DNA from: Bacillus sp. SD075
Lineage (GTDB): Bacteria; Bacillota; Bacilli; Bacillales; DSM-1321
Direction of reading: 5' to 3'
Assembly: GCF_017355165.1 (NCBI RefSeq)
Contig: NZ_JADILK010000003.1
Coordinates: 1-64,000 of the forward strand
DNA length: 64,000 bases
A program made the translations under genes and the position numbers. This document shows, piece after piece, positions 47,621 through 57,395 of this stretch (the stretch's first letter is position 1; each line of letters starts with the position of its first letter). The notes under the pieces are model-generated. The model saw only the letters and a list, made by a program, of their open reading frames with translations. It was not told the origin of the DNA and did no database searches.

Positions 47621-48363
47621 TGCAGAAGCCCCTCCTCTTCCCCAGCAATTTTGGGCCTTCTTTCTTCCATGAAGCTATTTAGTTTTCTCATGGCCTGGCC
47701 TACTCCTCCTACATCATCGATCATACCGATTTCAACCGCTTCGGCCCCGATTACATTTGTGCCGATATCACGGGTTAAATTACCTTTAGCAAACATTAAA
47801 TCCTTAAAACTTTCTTCTGTAACGTTAGAGTGCCTCGTAACAAATTTAATGACTCTTTCCTGCATTTTATCCAAGTATTCAAAGGTTTGTGGCACGCCAA
47901 TGACTAGTCCTGTCAAACGAATGGGATGGATCGTCATCGTTGCTGTTTCCGCTATAAAGCTATGGTCACACGAGACCGCAATCGGCACACCGATCGAATG
48001 CCCCCCGCCAAGTACAATCGAGACGGATGGCTTTGAAAGGGAAGCCAGCATTTCCGCGATGGCTAGTCCCGCTTCGACATCTCCTCCCACTGTATTTAAA
48101 ATGACAAGCAGCCCCTCTATATTGGGATTTTGTTCAATTGCCACAATTTGCGGAATAACATGTTCATATTTGGTCGTTTTATTTTGAGGCGGCAGCTGCA
48201 TATGTCCTTCAATTTGTCCAATGATCGTCAAACAATGGATTTTTGAGTCCTGAGATAGTTGTGGAACATTAGTAGCCCCCAGCTGCTGGATCTTTTCGAT
48301 TAAAGTTGAATTCTTACCTTCCTGCTTGCCTTCATTTTCATTTGGTAATGGTGCATTATCCAC
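47617..48363 (-). CDS. tepA: TepA, ClpP-like protease
   Basis: This 248-residue ClpP-fold protein has [20 protein letters not shown], where the nucleophile Ser of the family is expected, and [12 protein letters not shown] for the catalytic His. ClpP-like TepA has been linked to protein export and spore-protein degradation. No signal peptide is apparent. It is upstream of ylzJ and downstream of rnjB. Confidence 0.93.
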   Translation of the reverse strand: MDNAPLPNENEGKQEGKNSTLIEKIQQLGATNVPQLSQDSKIHCLTIIGQIEGHMQLPPQNKTTKYEHVIPQIVAIEQNPNIEGLLVILNTVGGDVEAGLAIAEMLASLSKPSVSIVLGGGHSIGVPIAVSCDHSFIAETATMTIHPIRLTGLVIGVPQTFEYLDKMQERVIKFVTRHSNVTEESFKDLMFAKGNLTRDIGTNVIGAEAVEIGMIDDVGGVGQAMRKLNSFMEERRPKIAGEEEGLLQ

Positions 48364-48455
48364 TATGCCAACCCCTTTCTCTTATGCCTATAGCTTTATT
48401 ATGTCTCGAGTCTCGGACTTCATTCTTCAAGATAAAAAGAGGTTGGACACAGATA

Positions 48456-48488
48456 AAAGAACCCCTGACTGTTCAAATCAGGGGTCCC
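48456..48488 (-). terminator. Terminator after rnjB
   Basis: ACCCCTGA and TCAGGGGT (48461-48468, 48478-48485) with a T-rich minus-strand tail (CTTTTATC) lie just after the rnjB stop. Confidence 0.85.
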
Positions 48489-48492
48489 TTAC

Positions 48493-50163
48493 TTAATATT
48501 CCATGATGATCGGTAAAATCATTGGGCGGCGTTTCGTTTTTTCATAGAAGAATTGGTTTAACGCATCACGCATTTCCTGCTTCAGCGTGGACCAATCAAA
48601 AGGTTGGCGCGACCCATTTTTCTTTACGATTTCACTTACTATTTCTGTTGCTTCCCCAATCATTTTTTCAGATTCGCGAACATATACGAAGCCCCTTGAA
48701 ATGATTTCAGGTCCTGCTGCAATGCTTTTATCCTGACGGTTCAACGTGACTACTACAATCAAAATGCCATCCTGGGATAACAAGCGACGATCACGAAGAA
48801 CGATATTACCCACATCTCCGACACCGCTGCCATCTATCAAGATATTTCCTGCAGAGACTTTGCCGGAAAGACCCATTTTATTGCCCTTTAGTTCAATGAC
48901 ATCACCTTTTTCGGCAATTATGATGTTTTCTCGTTTAATCCCCGCGGCTATCCCCACTTTTTGATGGGCATATAAATGGCGGTATTCCCCATGTACAGGG
49001 ATGAAGAATTTAGGATTCATCAAATTGATCATCATTTTAAGTTCTTCCTGGCTGCCATGGCCTGTTACGTGCACTTTATATTTATTTGCAGATACCACTT
49101 CCGCACCTACCCTGTATAGCAAATCGACGGTTTTTGATAAAATAAGTTCGCCGCCTTGTAGAGGTGATGCACTGATCAAAACTGTGTCTCCCTTTTTGAT
49201 CGTTACCTGCTTGTGTGTCTGTTTTGCCATTTTTTGAAGTGCGGCAATGGGCTCCCCCTGATGACCTGTCGATAACACGACGATTTCACGGTCGTCATAC
49301 TTGCTAATTTCATTAATTGGGATTATCAGCTCTTCTTCGACCTTTAAGTAGCCAAGGTTCAAAGCTGTTTCGTAAACGCGTTGCAGGCTTTTTCCTACAA
49401 CGGCCACTTTTCTGCGACTTGCTGCCGCTGCATTGAAAACATGTTGAATCCGGTTGATGTTCGAAGCGAAGCACGCAACGATGATCCTTCCGGAGGCAGC
49501 ATGAAAAGCATCTGTAATATCTTTGGCCACAACTGCTTCTGATGTCGTATAACCTGGCCTCTCGGCACCGGTACTATCCGAAAGCAAGCAGAGGACACCT
49601 TCTTCACCGATACTAGCCATTTTACCGATTTCCGGTTTATATAGATCTGTTGCCGCTTGGTCGAATTTGAAATCCCCCGTATAAACGATTGCACCTTCAC
49701 GAGTGTGGATCACGACTCCGACGGAATCGGGAATACTATGGTTAGTCCGGAAAAAAGACACGGCTGCTTGAGGAAAACTTAAAAGAGAATCCGAATCGAT
49801 TTCAGTGAATGTTGCCCTGCCGTTAAAGCCATCTTCCTTTAATTTCGTTTTGATTAAGGCAAGCGTAAGCTTTGTTCCATAAATAGGGACCGGCAAATAT
49901 TTCAAGACATAGGCAAGCGCTCCCATATGGTCTTCATGACCATGAGTAATGAATATCCCCTGCACCCGTTCCTTATTATCCATCAAATAAGAAATATCAG
50001 GGATAACCGCATCGATTCCGAGCATTTCATCTTCTGGCAGCATTAACCCTGCATCAAGAAGATAGATGTCCTCATTCACCTCGACGACGTACATATTTTT
50101 ACCAAGTTCCCCTTGTCCTCCAAGAGAAATCACTTTTATTCCATTATTTTTATCTTTACCCAA
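48493..50163 (-). CDS. rnjB: Ribonuclease J2
   Basis: This 556-residue metallo-beta-lactamase/beta-CASP ribonuclease has the zinc motif THGHEDH (His74, His76, Asp78, His79), IPVHGEYRHLYAHQ near residue 370 and the C-terminal domain. It acts with RNase J1 on 5' ends of RNAs. Its position between dapA and tepA matches rnjB (ymfA), not rnjA. Confidence 0.95.
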   Translation of the reverse strand: MGKDKNNGIKVISLGGQGELGKNMYVVEVNEDIYLLDAGLMLPEDEMLGIDAVIPDISYLMDNKERVQGIFITHGHEDHMGALAYVLKYLPVPIYGTKLTLALIKTKLKEDGFNGRATFTEIDSDSLLSFPQAAVSFFRTNHSIPDSVGVVIHTREGAIVYTGDFKFDQAATDLYKPEIGKMASIGEEGVLCLLSDSTGAERPGYTTSEAVVAKDITDAFHAASGRIIVACFASNINRIQHVFNAAAASRRKVAVVGKSLQRVYETALNLGYLKVEEELIIPINEISKYDDREIVVLSTGHQGEPIAALQKMAKQTHKQVTIKKGDTVLISASPLQGGELILSKTVDLLYRVGAEVVSANKYKVHVTGHGSQEELKMMINLMNPKFFIPVHGEYRHLYAHQKVGIAAGIKRENIIIAEKGDVIELKGNKMGLSGKVSAGNILIDGSGVGDVGNIVLRDRRLLSQDGILIVVVTLNRQDKSIAAGPEIISRGFVYVRESEKMIGEATEIVSEIVKKNGSRQPFDWSTLKQEMRDALNQFFYEKTKRRPMILPIIMEY

Positions 50164-50402
50164 TCGAATATCCTCCTTAAAAAATCCCGTTCATAATTTC
50201 CCAATGGTTTCATTATAACCGATGTTCAAAAAACATGACAACACTTACCATTTTCAGAGGGATTTTTTCATTTAATTCAAAAAACAACCTATTATGTAAA
50301 AGATCCTTTGTACTTTTATCCAGTTTCGATTCATCATCAAAAATAATTTCAAATATTCTCATGAAATCGGAAAGGCTACCCCATTCATATACATCATTAT
50401 GT

Positions 50403-50433
50403 AAAAACAAGCCAATCTTCACCGATCAGCTTG
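50403..50433 (-). terminator. Terminator after dapA
   Basis: A 10-bp stem with two G-T pairs (50408-50433) is followed by T5 on the minus strand, 13 bases past the dapA stop. Confidence 0.8.
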
Positions 50434-50445
50434 TTCCGTGTCTTT

Positions 50446-51312
50446 TTATTTTTTTAATACCTTGGTTAATGCAAGGCGTTCTTGCTCCGTCAATGGCACG
50501 ATCGGGAGTCTCACCGATCCAACGTCAATTCCAAATAACTGAAGCGCTGTTTTGACAGGTGCAGGGCTTGGCGCCGCAAATAAACCTTTGATAATCGGTA
50601 ACAGTTCCTGATGCAGGCGGGCTGCCTCTTTCAAATTTCCACTGATGAAGGCCTCCACTATTTTCTGCAACTCATTACCGGCAATATGTGAAGCAACCGA
50701 AACTACACCCACACCACCAATCGCCAATACTGGGAGTGTTAAAGCGTCGTCCCCACTATATAATGCAAAATCTTCGTCCGTGCCGGCTATGATTTGGGTC
50801 ATAGCGTTTAAATCCCCGCTCGCTTCCTTAACGGCTACGATATTAGGAATTTTTGAAAGGCGGATGATCGTTTCCGGTTCAACGTTAACCGAAGCTCTCC
50901 CAGGGATATTATATACCATAACAGGGAGAGTCGTACTAGCTGCAATAGCCTTAAAATGCTGGTACAGACCTTCTTGATTCGTTTTACTATAATACGGAGC
51001 CACGAGCATTATCGCATCGGCACCATTTTGTTCCGCTTTTTTTGTCAACTCGATGGAAGCATACGTATTGTAGCTTCCTGTACCCATGATGATGGGTACA
51101 CGTTTTTCAACAACCTTAGAAACATGACGCAATAACGCGATTTTCTCCTCCGAAGATAAAGTCGGGGATTCACCTGTCGTTCCCGAAAGCACAAGAGAAT
51201 CCGTTCCATTCGTTAATAAGTAATTAACCAATGAAGTCGTCTTTTGAAAATCAACATTTCCCTTGCTGTCGAAAGGGGTGACCATTGCGGTTGATACTCT
51301 ACCAAATATCAT
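50446..51312 (-). CDS. dapA: 4-hydroxy-tetrahydrodipicolinate synthase
   Basis: This 288-residue class I aldolase condenses pyruvate with aspartate semialdehyde. The Schiff-base Lys162 is in VAVKEASGDL, Tyr134 is in VYNIPGRASVN, and GTTGESPTL binds pyruvate. The product goes to lysine/peptidoglycan and, through DpaAB, to spore dipicolinate. It follows dapG by 51 bases. Confidence 0.96.
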   Translation of the reverse strand: MIFGRVSTAMVTPFDSKGNVDFQKTTSLVNYLLTNGTDSLVLSGTTGESPTLSSEEKIALLRHVSKVVEKRVPIIMGTGSYNTYASIELTKKAEQNGADAIMLVAPYYSKTNQEGLYQHFKAIAASTTLPVMVYNIPGRASVNVEPETIIRLSKIPNIVAVKEASGDLNAMTQIIAGTDEDFALYSGDDALTLPVLAIGGVGVVSVASHIAGNELQKIVEAFISGNLKEAARLHQELLPIIKGLFAAPSPAPVKTALQLFGIDVGSVRLPIVPLTEQERLALTKVLKK

Positions 51313-51362
51313 TATTTAACACCTCTTTAATTTTTAAAACCTTTATTTATTTAACCCTATGA

Positions 51363-52589
51363 TTAATGTACTTCACTTTCATGCAATTGAAATGCATAGT
51401 GCAGGGAATTAACAGCTTCTATTAAATCTTCTTCTTTTACAAGTACCCAAATTGTCGTATGACTGTCCGCTGACTGGAGAATGGCAATTTCCTTTTCGGA
51501 CAGCGCTGTGACAATCTTCGCTGCAACGCCCGGCACTCCGTTGATGCCTGCACCAACTACTGAAACCTTGGCACAATTCCGCTCAATGACCGGTTCATGA
51601 CCAAGCTCGGCCAAAATCGAGAGGGCGAGTTCTGTCATCTCTTCCGAAACGGTATAAACTACGCCACTTGGATATATATTTATAAAGTCCACTGAAATGG
51701 AGGCATTGGCCATTGCTTTGAAAACTTCTGCCTGTAGATTATATTGATCTTTTTTCGCACGGACCTTGATTTGAGTAATCTTTGGAACATGGGCAATCCC
51801 GGTTACGAGCCTTTCACGTATATCACTGCCCTGGCTTCCCTTGGTCATGCTTGTAACAAGTGTCCCCAAACCTTCGCTGTATGTTGACCTTATCCGAATC
51901 GGGACTTTTGCCTGCATCGCAATTTCAACCGCTCTAGGGTGAATGACCTTCGCCCCTTGATAAGCCATGTTACAAACTTCCGTATATGAAACGATTGATA
52001 ATGGACGAGCTTGATCGGCAATACGTGGATCTGCCGTCATGATTCCTTCCACATCCGTAAAGATATCGACCCGTTCAGCTTGCAATGCGGCACCTAATGC
52101 AGCTGCTGAAGTGTCACTTCCACCACGGCCGATGGTGGTGATGTCCCCGTTTTTAGCAGCTCCCTGGAAACCTGCTACAACAACTACATCCTTCACTTCA
52201 AGTTCTTTCATGAGACGATCGCATTTCATTTCGATTATTTTCGCACTTGAATAGTCGGTATTCGTCAAGAATCCCGCCTGAGCTCCCGTATAAGCGACCG
52301 CATCAATGCCATTTTCCAAGAGCATGTTCGTAAATACGACAGATGAAATCGTTTCTCCTACTGACATAAGTAAATCCTGTTCTCGTTTTGAAAGGCTGGC
52401 TTTCGCTCCATTTACTAGGGAAAGTAAGGTATCCGTTGCATAAGGATCGCCTTTTCTTCCCATTGCTGAAACCACAACCACCACTTTATAGCCTTCTTTA
52501 ATCGCATTTTCAATATGTCCCTTGGCAAATGAACGGCTTGCCTCATCTCGTACGGATGTCCCTCCGTATTTCTGGACGATAATTTTCAT
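51363..52589 (-). CDS. dapG: Aspartate kinase I
   Basis: This 408-residue kinase phosphorylates aspartate. It begins MKIIVQKYGGTSV, shows GRGGSDTSAAALGAAL and FTDVEGIMTADPR, and has two C-terminal ACT domains, one including SVVGAGINGVPGVAAKI. The ATG at 52589 follows GGGG by 8 bases; a GTG three codons upstream overlaps that site. A hairpin lies in its leader. It works next to asd and dapA. Confidence 0.95.
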   Translation of the reverse strand: MKIIVQKYGGTSVRDEASRSFAKGHIENAIKEGYKVVVVVSAMGRKGDPYATDTLLSLVNGAKASLSKREQDLLMSVGETISSVVFTNMLLENGIDAVAYTGAQAGFLTNTDYSSAKIIEMKCDRLMKELEVKDVVVVAGFQGAAKNGDITTIGRGGSDTSAAALGAALQAERVDIFTDVEGIMTADPRIADQARPLSIVSYTEVCNMAYQGAKVIHPRAVEIAMQAKVPIRIRSTYSEGLGTLVTSMTKGSQGSDIRERLVTGIAHVPKITQIKVRAKKDQYNLQAEVFKAMANASISVDFINIYPSGVVYTVSEEMTELALSILAELGHEPVIERNCAKVSVVGAGINGVPGVAAKIVTALSEKEIAILQSADSHTTIWVLVKEEDLIEAVNSLHYAFQLHESEVH

Positions 52590-52611
52590 AATATGCACCC
52601 CAAATATAAGC

Positions 52612-52634
52612 CAGCTTCCCGATCCGGGAAGCTG
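52612..52634 (-). repeat. Hairpin in the asd-dapG gap
   Basis: A perfect 10-bp stem CAGCTTCCCG/CGGGAAGCTG with a 3-base loop lies 22 bases upstream of the dapG start. The T tail is weak, so it may be an attenuator or an RNA-processing or stability element rather than a full terminator. Confidence 0.65.
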
Positions 52635-52693
52635 ACAAAAACTCTCTATCCTATTGGAAATTAATTTTCTGTCGAGTTCATTAGAATAAATTA

Positions 52694-53749
52694 TTACTTA
52701 ACGGTGACCAAACCTAATTTCAAAAGGCTTTCAGCAATTTGAACGGAATTCCAAGCTGCTCCTTTTAATAAATTATCGGAAACCACCCATAAGTGGAAGC
52801 CTTTATCTTCATCCAAATCTTTGCGAATTCGACCGACGAATACATCATTCTTGCCTACGGATGAAGCAGGAGTTGGGTAAACCTGTTGTTCCGGTTCGTC
52901 TTCTAACACAATTCCAGGTGCCGTTCTCATTAAATCTTTGATTTGAGAAGCAGCTATGCCTTCTTTTTCAACTTCAATGTAGACAGATTCAGAATGACCT
53001 GTTACAACTGGAAGCCTTACGCAAGTCGCAGCAACTGGAAGGTCTTGCATATGCATGATTTTCTTTGTTTCATTAATCATTTTCATCTCTTCGAATGTGT
53101 ACCCGTTATCTTGGAATTTATCGATTTGGGGAATGACGTTAAATGCGATTTGATAATGCTTTTCATCCCCTTTTACCGGTAAAATCTTCGGTTCTATTTC
53201 TTTTTCATCAAGCAAGTCGCGAGCTTGTTCCTTTAATTCATTTATCGCTGCAGCACCTGCACCAGAAACAGCCTGGTAGGTAGAAACAACGATTTTTGAT
53301 AAGCCATAGGTCTGGCGGATAGGCTCTAATGCCACAACCATTTGGATAGTTGAACAATTCGGGTTTGCAATGATCCCATTATGCTGTTTCAAGTCTTCTT
53401 CATTTACTTCAGGAACGACTAGCGGCACATTTTCATCCATGCGGAAAGCGCTCGTATTATCCACTACTATCGCACCGCGTTTCACTGCTTCTGGAGCCAA
53501 TTCCTTAGACACGCTTCCTCCAGCACTGAATAAAGCGATATCTATGCCTTCAAAGCTTTCAGGTCTTGCTTCCTGCACTTCGATTTCTTCGCCCTTAAAC
53601 GTAAGTTTGATTCCTGCGGAACGAGCCGATGATAAAAAGATGATTTTCTTAATCGGTAAGTCCCTTTGTTCGAGAGTTGAAATCATTTGTTGTCCTACTG
53701 CTCCAGTTGCTCCCACAACTGCAATACGCAATCCCTGTGTCTCAGTCAT
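52694..53749 (-). CDS. asd: Aspartate-semialdehyde dehydrogenase
   Basis: This 351-residue NADPH enzyme has [10 protein letters not shown] at the N-terminus, the nucleophile Cys132 in NPNCSTIQM and [14 protein letters not shown]. It produces the semialdehyde for DapA and for threonine/methionine. It is between dpaB and dapG on the same strand. Confidence 0.96.
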   Translation of the reverse strand: MTETQGLRIAVVGATGAVGQQMISTLEQRDLPIKKIIFLSSARSAGIKLTFKGEEIEVQEARPESFEGIDIALFSAGGSVSKELAPEAVKRGAIVVDNTSAFRMDENVPLVVPEVNEEDLKQHNGIIANPNCSTIQMVVALEPIRQTYGLSKIVVSTYQAVSGAGAAAINELKEQARDLLDEKEIEPKILPVKGDEKHYQIAFNVIPQIDKFQDNGYTFEEMKMINETKKIMHMQDLPVAATCVRLPVVTGHSESVYIEVEKEGIAASQIKDLMRTAPGIVLEDEPEQQVYPTPASSVGKNDVFVGRIRKDLDEDKGFHLWVVSDNLLKGAAWNSVQIAESLLKLGLVTVK

Positions 53750-53960
53750 TTATACATACTCCTTTTCTATCTCTTAAATTAGTTATTTGTTGGATTTATT
53801 ACTTCTTGTTCAGAATATCATTTATTTTATCACATTAACATTCCAAAGGGTCGCACTTTAACAAAATATTCTGGTAGTGGAGTGGTTTTTTATAACTTCA
53901 ACCTACAAATTCATGCATATATGTCAGTCGTTAGAAAGCTAGATCTGTGCAGAAACTTGT

Positions 53961-54563
53961 TCAGGCTAAATCATCCTTGAACCTTTCGACGATGACAGGT
54001 TGAATCTGTTCCCTTTCAAGTGCCGATATGATCGTATCCCTTATCATGCTCATCCTTGCAACCATGGAGCTTGGTTTGCCTGTGGGATTATCCTGGCCAT
54101 ATGGAACAAAATAAATATCTTTTGCTGCCATCAGCCTCATTAGATTGACACCATTTAACCCAAGTGCATCATTTGTTGATATCGCGACCACGACTGGACG
54201 ATGATTTCTCATCGTCGCTTTTGCAGCCATAAGTACAGGCGAATCGGTAAGAGCATTTGCCATCTTACTCATTGAGTTACCCGTTAAAGGAGCGATCACC
54301 ATACAATCAAGTGGCAATTTAGGTCCTAATGGCTCTGCTTTGACGATTGTATCAACGACATGATTCCCCGTCAATTTTTCTATTCTTTCGACCCAGTCCT
54401 CACCCTTTCCAAAACGGGTTTCCGTGTTTTGTACGGTCGATGTTACGATGGGAATGACTTCTGCCCCTTCATTTACAAGTTTTTCTATTTCTGGAAACAC
54501 TTCATCATATGTGCAATGTGATCCTGTTAATCCGAAACCAATCCGTTTCCCTTTGAGACTCAT
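53961..54563 (-). CDS. dpaB: Dipicolinate synthase subunit B
   Basis: This 200-residue flavoprotein-like subunit (SLKGKRIGFGLTGSHCTYDE; VIAPLTGNSMSKMANALTD) of dipicolinate synthase is expressed in the sporulating mother cell. It overlaps dpaA by 4 bases. It makes the spore-core chelator with DpaA. Confidence 0.95.
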   Translation of the reverse strand: MSLKGKRIGFGLTGSHCTYDEVFPEIEKLVNEGAEVIPIVTSTVQNTETRFGKGEDWVERIEKLTGNHVVDTIVKAEPLGPKLPLDCMVIAPLTGNSMSKMANALTDSPVLMAAKATMRNHRPVVVAISTNDALGLNGVNLMRLMAAKDIYFVPYGQDNPTGKPSSMVARMSMIRDTIISALEREQIQPVIVERFKDDLA

Positions 54564-55462
54564 ATTCTTTTCCCCTTCCTTTTCAAGAACTCGTCTTGAA
54601 TCAATAGTCCCAGTGCATTCGCTAATATCTGACCTGCTGTTTTCGGGGCAACTATACCCGGCAGGCTCGGTGCCAACAGCGCCTTAATTCCCCTTTTTTC
54701 AGCGTAACGAAAATCCGTCCCCCCCGGTTTTGAAGCAAGGTCGATGATTAATGTATGAACGGGCATATTAGCTATAACTTTTGCGGTAATTATCGGAAAA
54801 GGAATCGTATTGATACATATATCGACATTTTTCATTTCTGCAGCAAGATCATTTAAATGAAATGGGGTTATTGCCATTTCACTGATCCTCGCAATATCTT
54901 CACTTTTTCTTGCCCCTACCTTTACTTTTGCTCCAAGTGCCTGGAATGACCGGGCTACACTCATACCGACCCTCCCCAGCCCGAGAACGGCTACATTCGA
55001 TCCATGGATAGTAAAATCCGTATGTTGAATGGCCATCATGATCGCACCTTCAACAGTAGGAATCGAATTATAAATAGCCACATCATCACGTTCGAACAAT
55101 AGAACGAGTTTGCGATCCACTTTCTTGAATATTTCATCGAGGTAATCGTTACTGATTCCTGCATAAAAAATGCAATGTGCCGGGGTATTTTTTATCATTT
55201 CTTCAGTCAAAACAACCTCTTCACTGGAAAAGATCGTTTCTACTTTCCCATCTGAATCCGTGCCCCGGACAGGTAAAATAACTGAATCTAATTCCATGAA
55301 ATTTAAATCTTCCATTTTTTCCTTAACCGCGCCGGTAAAAGCATGGTCGAGCTGTTCAAAACCTACCAATAATAGCTTTGCATCAAGCTCCGTCAGTTTA
55401 CGGACAACTTCAAGCTGACGCGCATCTCCACCAATTACAGCGATTTGCATGCCTGTGAGCAT
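54560..55462 (-). CDS. dpaA: Dipicolinate synthase subunit A
   Basis: This 300-residue NAD(P)-binding subunit has an N-terminal domain (MLTGMQIAVIGGDARQLEVV) and a Rossmann domain with AVLGLGRVGMSVARSF near residue 160. The ATG at 55462 has GAAGGTGA upstream and matches the usual family start; the longer frame to 55513 is not used. It is the first gene of dpaAB. Confidence 0.95.
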   Translation of the reverse strand: MLTGMQIAVIGGDARQLEVVRKLTELDAKLLLVGFEQLDHAFTGAVKEKMEDLNFMELDSVILPVRGTDSDGKVETIFSSEEVVLTEEMIKNTPAHCIFYAGISNDYLDEIFKKVDRKLVLLFERDDVAIYNSIPTVEGAIMMAIQHTDFTIHGSNVAVLGLGRVGMSVARSFQALGAKVKVGARKSEDIARISEMAITPFHLNDLAAEMKNVDICINTIPFPIITAKVIANMPVHTLIIDLASKPGGTDFRYAEKRGIKALLAPSLPGIVAPKTAGQILANALGLLIQDEFLKRKGKRI

Positions 55463-55608
55463 TAAAACCGTCACCTTCTTTATATTAAAGATCCTAAACA
55501 TTCCTTGCCTCATGATCCAATTCCTTCAGGAAGCAATTCGGTTTTTGCTACATTCTCTAGTTACCCTGCCATATTATGTTTTCACTTAAAAAACGGTGAT
55601 AAGAAATG

Positions 55609-55646
55609 AGAAAACGCCCTAGCTATTGCCAGCTAAGGCGTTTTCG
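55609..55646 (-). terminator. Terminator after ymxH
   Basis: AAAACGCC-TAGCT and AGCTA-GGCGTTTT (55611-55644) form a stem with one mismatch, flanked by T-rich sequence. Confidence 0.85.
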
Positions 55647-55690
55647 AGAGTGCATTTCAAGTAGTTCCAATGAGTATGGCGCGAGTGTCA

Positions 55691-55960
55691 TTAACCGTCC
55701 ATATGCTCTCCGTCTTTAAGTGAAAGTCCTTCCTGAAAATCAATGATGACCATATCCGCACCGATTTTTTTAATATGTTCCCACGGCACTCTTATTTCAC
55801 TGCCATTCCTTATAAAGCCGAACCATTTAACAGATGGGATGATCAACGAGGTAATTCGTCCATTTCCATCTATTTCCAAATCGGTCTGACCAAGGATTCC
55901 TAATCTTTCCGCCCTATTCACATCGACTATTTCCTTACCGCTCAATTCGCTCAACCTCAA
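55691..55960 (-). CDS. ymxH: YmxH/YlmC-family PRC-barrel protein
   Basis: This 89-residue PRC-barrel protein starts at the TTG 55960 (then RLSELSGKEIVDVNRAERLG), after AGGGGGA. The family is tied to sporulation but has no proven role. It is placed between mlpA and dpaA, as usual. Confidence 0.9.
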   Translation of the reverse strand: MRLSELSGKEIVDVNRAERLGILGQTDLEIDGNGRITSLIIPSVKWFGFIRNGSEIRVPWEHIKKIGADMVIIDFQEGLSLKDGEHMDG

Positions 55961-56076
55961 TTTTGGTTCCCCCTTTTTTCGCCTTCTATTCAATCTATAT
56001 CCGAAAAAAGTAAACTTAGAAGGAATTTATCCAAATATTGTCCATTACACTGGACCCACCACATTCAAAGAAAAAA

Positions 56077-56118
56077 AGCCTGACCTCCCATTAATAAAAG
56101 GAAGGTGCAGACTTGTTC
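56077..56118 (-). terminator. Terminator after mlpA
   Basis: An interrupted stem (CTG-ACCT-CC / GG-AGGT-CAG) ends in GCTTTTTTTC on the minus strand, close to the mlpA stop. Confidence 0.65.
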
Positions 56119-56122
56119 GTTA

Positions 56123-57349
56123 TTATTTGTCCCAGTTTTCCAACGGGCTCACCAATGACAAGGAATGTTCCGTAAAGATCTGGTTTGCCAATTCATTGAC
56201 GGTATCCTCTGTCACCGCGTCAATCTTGATGATGATATCATCAAGAGAACGGTGCTCACCTAACATCAGCTCATTTTTTCCGTTCCGGCTCATGCGGCTA
56301 TTCGTGCTTTCAAGGCTGAGCATCAAGCTTCCTTTAAGTTGCTCTTTACTATTTCTTAATTCCTTTTCCGTAATGCCATCCCTTTTTAAAGTATCCAGTG
56401 TTTCCTGAATGGTTTCATACAGGCTGTCAAGCTGATTTGTGCCTGTCCCCCCATACACTGTCACCATACCGCTATCTTGATAGCTGGAATGATAGGAATA
56501 AACGGAATAGGCAAGACCGCGTTGCTCCCTAACGTCCTGGAATAGGCGGCTACTCATGCTTCCTCCAAGAATATTATTCAAGGTAATCAGGCTGTATGTT
56601 TTATCATTACCGATTTCCAACCCTTTGTAACCAAGGCATAAGTGGGCTTGTTCCGTATCTTTTTTACGGGTGATCCTATTTTCATGGAAGGAAGGTTTGA
56701 CCAATTCAAGACGATCTTCCCCTCCTTGATACGAGCCAAAGTAGTCTTCGACTTCCTGAATCAATTTTTCATCCACATTCCCAGCAATGGACACTACTAC
56801 CTTATCGGGTGTATACATGTCATGGACGTATTTTTTTAATGTATCACTATTGAACGTTTCAAGTGTATTTTCCGTCCCGAGTATAGGATAGCCAAGGGGG
56901 TGATTTTCATATACCGCCTTGCTTAAGAGGTCATGGACAATGTCATCTGGTGTGTCTTCATACATTTTGATTTCTTCGTAGACGACATTTTTTTCTTTTT
57001 TCAATTCTTCCCCATCAAATGTTGAATTGAAGAACATATCGGCAAGGATTTCAAGTGCATAGCTTGCATGGTTATCCATTACTTTAGCATAATAGCATGT
57101 ATATTCTTTTGAAGTGAATGCATTCACCTGTCCCCCAATACTATCGAACGACTCGGCAATTTCACGCGCATTTCGCGTAGTTGTCCCTTTGAAGAACATA
57201 TGCTCCAGGAAATGTGAAACCCCATTCAATTCTGGTGTTTCATTTCTTGAACCTGTTTTGATCCATACCCCTATTGCTGCTGATCGTACAGTTGGGATAT
57301 TTTCCAATACAATTCTTACTCCATTTTGACACGTGTATTTCTTAATCAA
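56123..57349 (-). CDS. mlpA: M16 zinc peptidase MlpA (YmxG)
   Basis: This 408-residue processing-peptidase-like enzyme has HxxEH at 46-50 (VSHFLEHMFFKGT). The start is TTG. Homologues affect secreted protease production. It is the second M16 locus here beside ymfFH. Confidence 0.93.
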   Translation of the reverse strand: MIKKYTCQNGVRIVLENIPTVRSAAIGVWIKTGSRNETPELNGVSHFLEHMFFKGTTTRNAREIAESFDSIGGQVNAFTSKEYTCYYAKVMDNHASYALEILADMFFNSTFDGEELKKEKNVVYEEIKMYEDTPDDIVHDLLSKAVYENHPLGYPILGTENTLETFNSDTLKKYVHDMYTPDKVVVSIAGNVDEKLIQEVEDYFGSYQGGEDRLELVKPSFHENRITRKKDTEQAHLCLGYKGLEIGNDKTYSLITLNNILGGSMSSRLFQDVREQRGLAYSVYSYHSSYQDSGMVTVYGGTGTNQLDSLYETIQETLDTLKRDGITEKELRNSKEQLKGSLMLSLESTNSRMSRNGKNELMLGEHRSLDDIIIKIDAVTEDTVNELANQIFTEHSLSLVSPLENWDK

Positions 57350-57395
57350 CTAACATTCCTCCCAATCATTCTATGCTGCTATCGTTACCAATACA

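Noticed and set aside
50213-50422. 69-residue minus-strand ORF between dapA and rnjB
   Set aside because: Its GTG start lies inside the dapA terminator stem and has no ribosome site.
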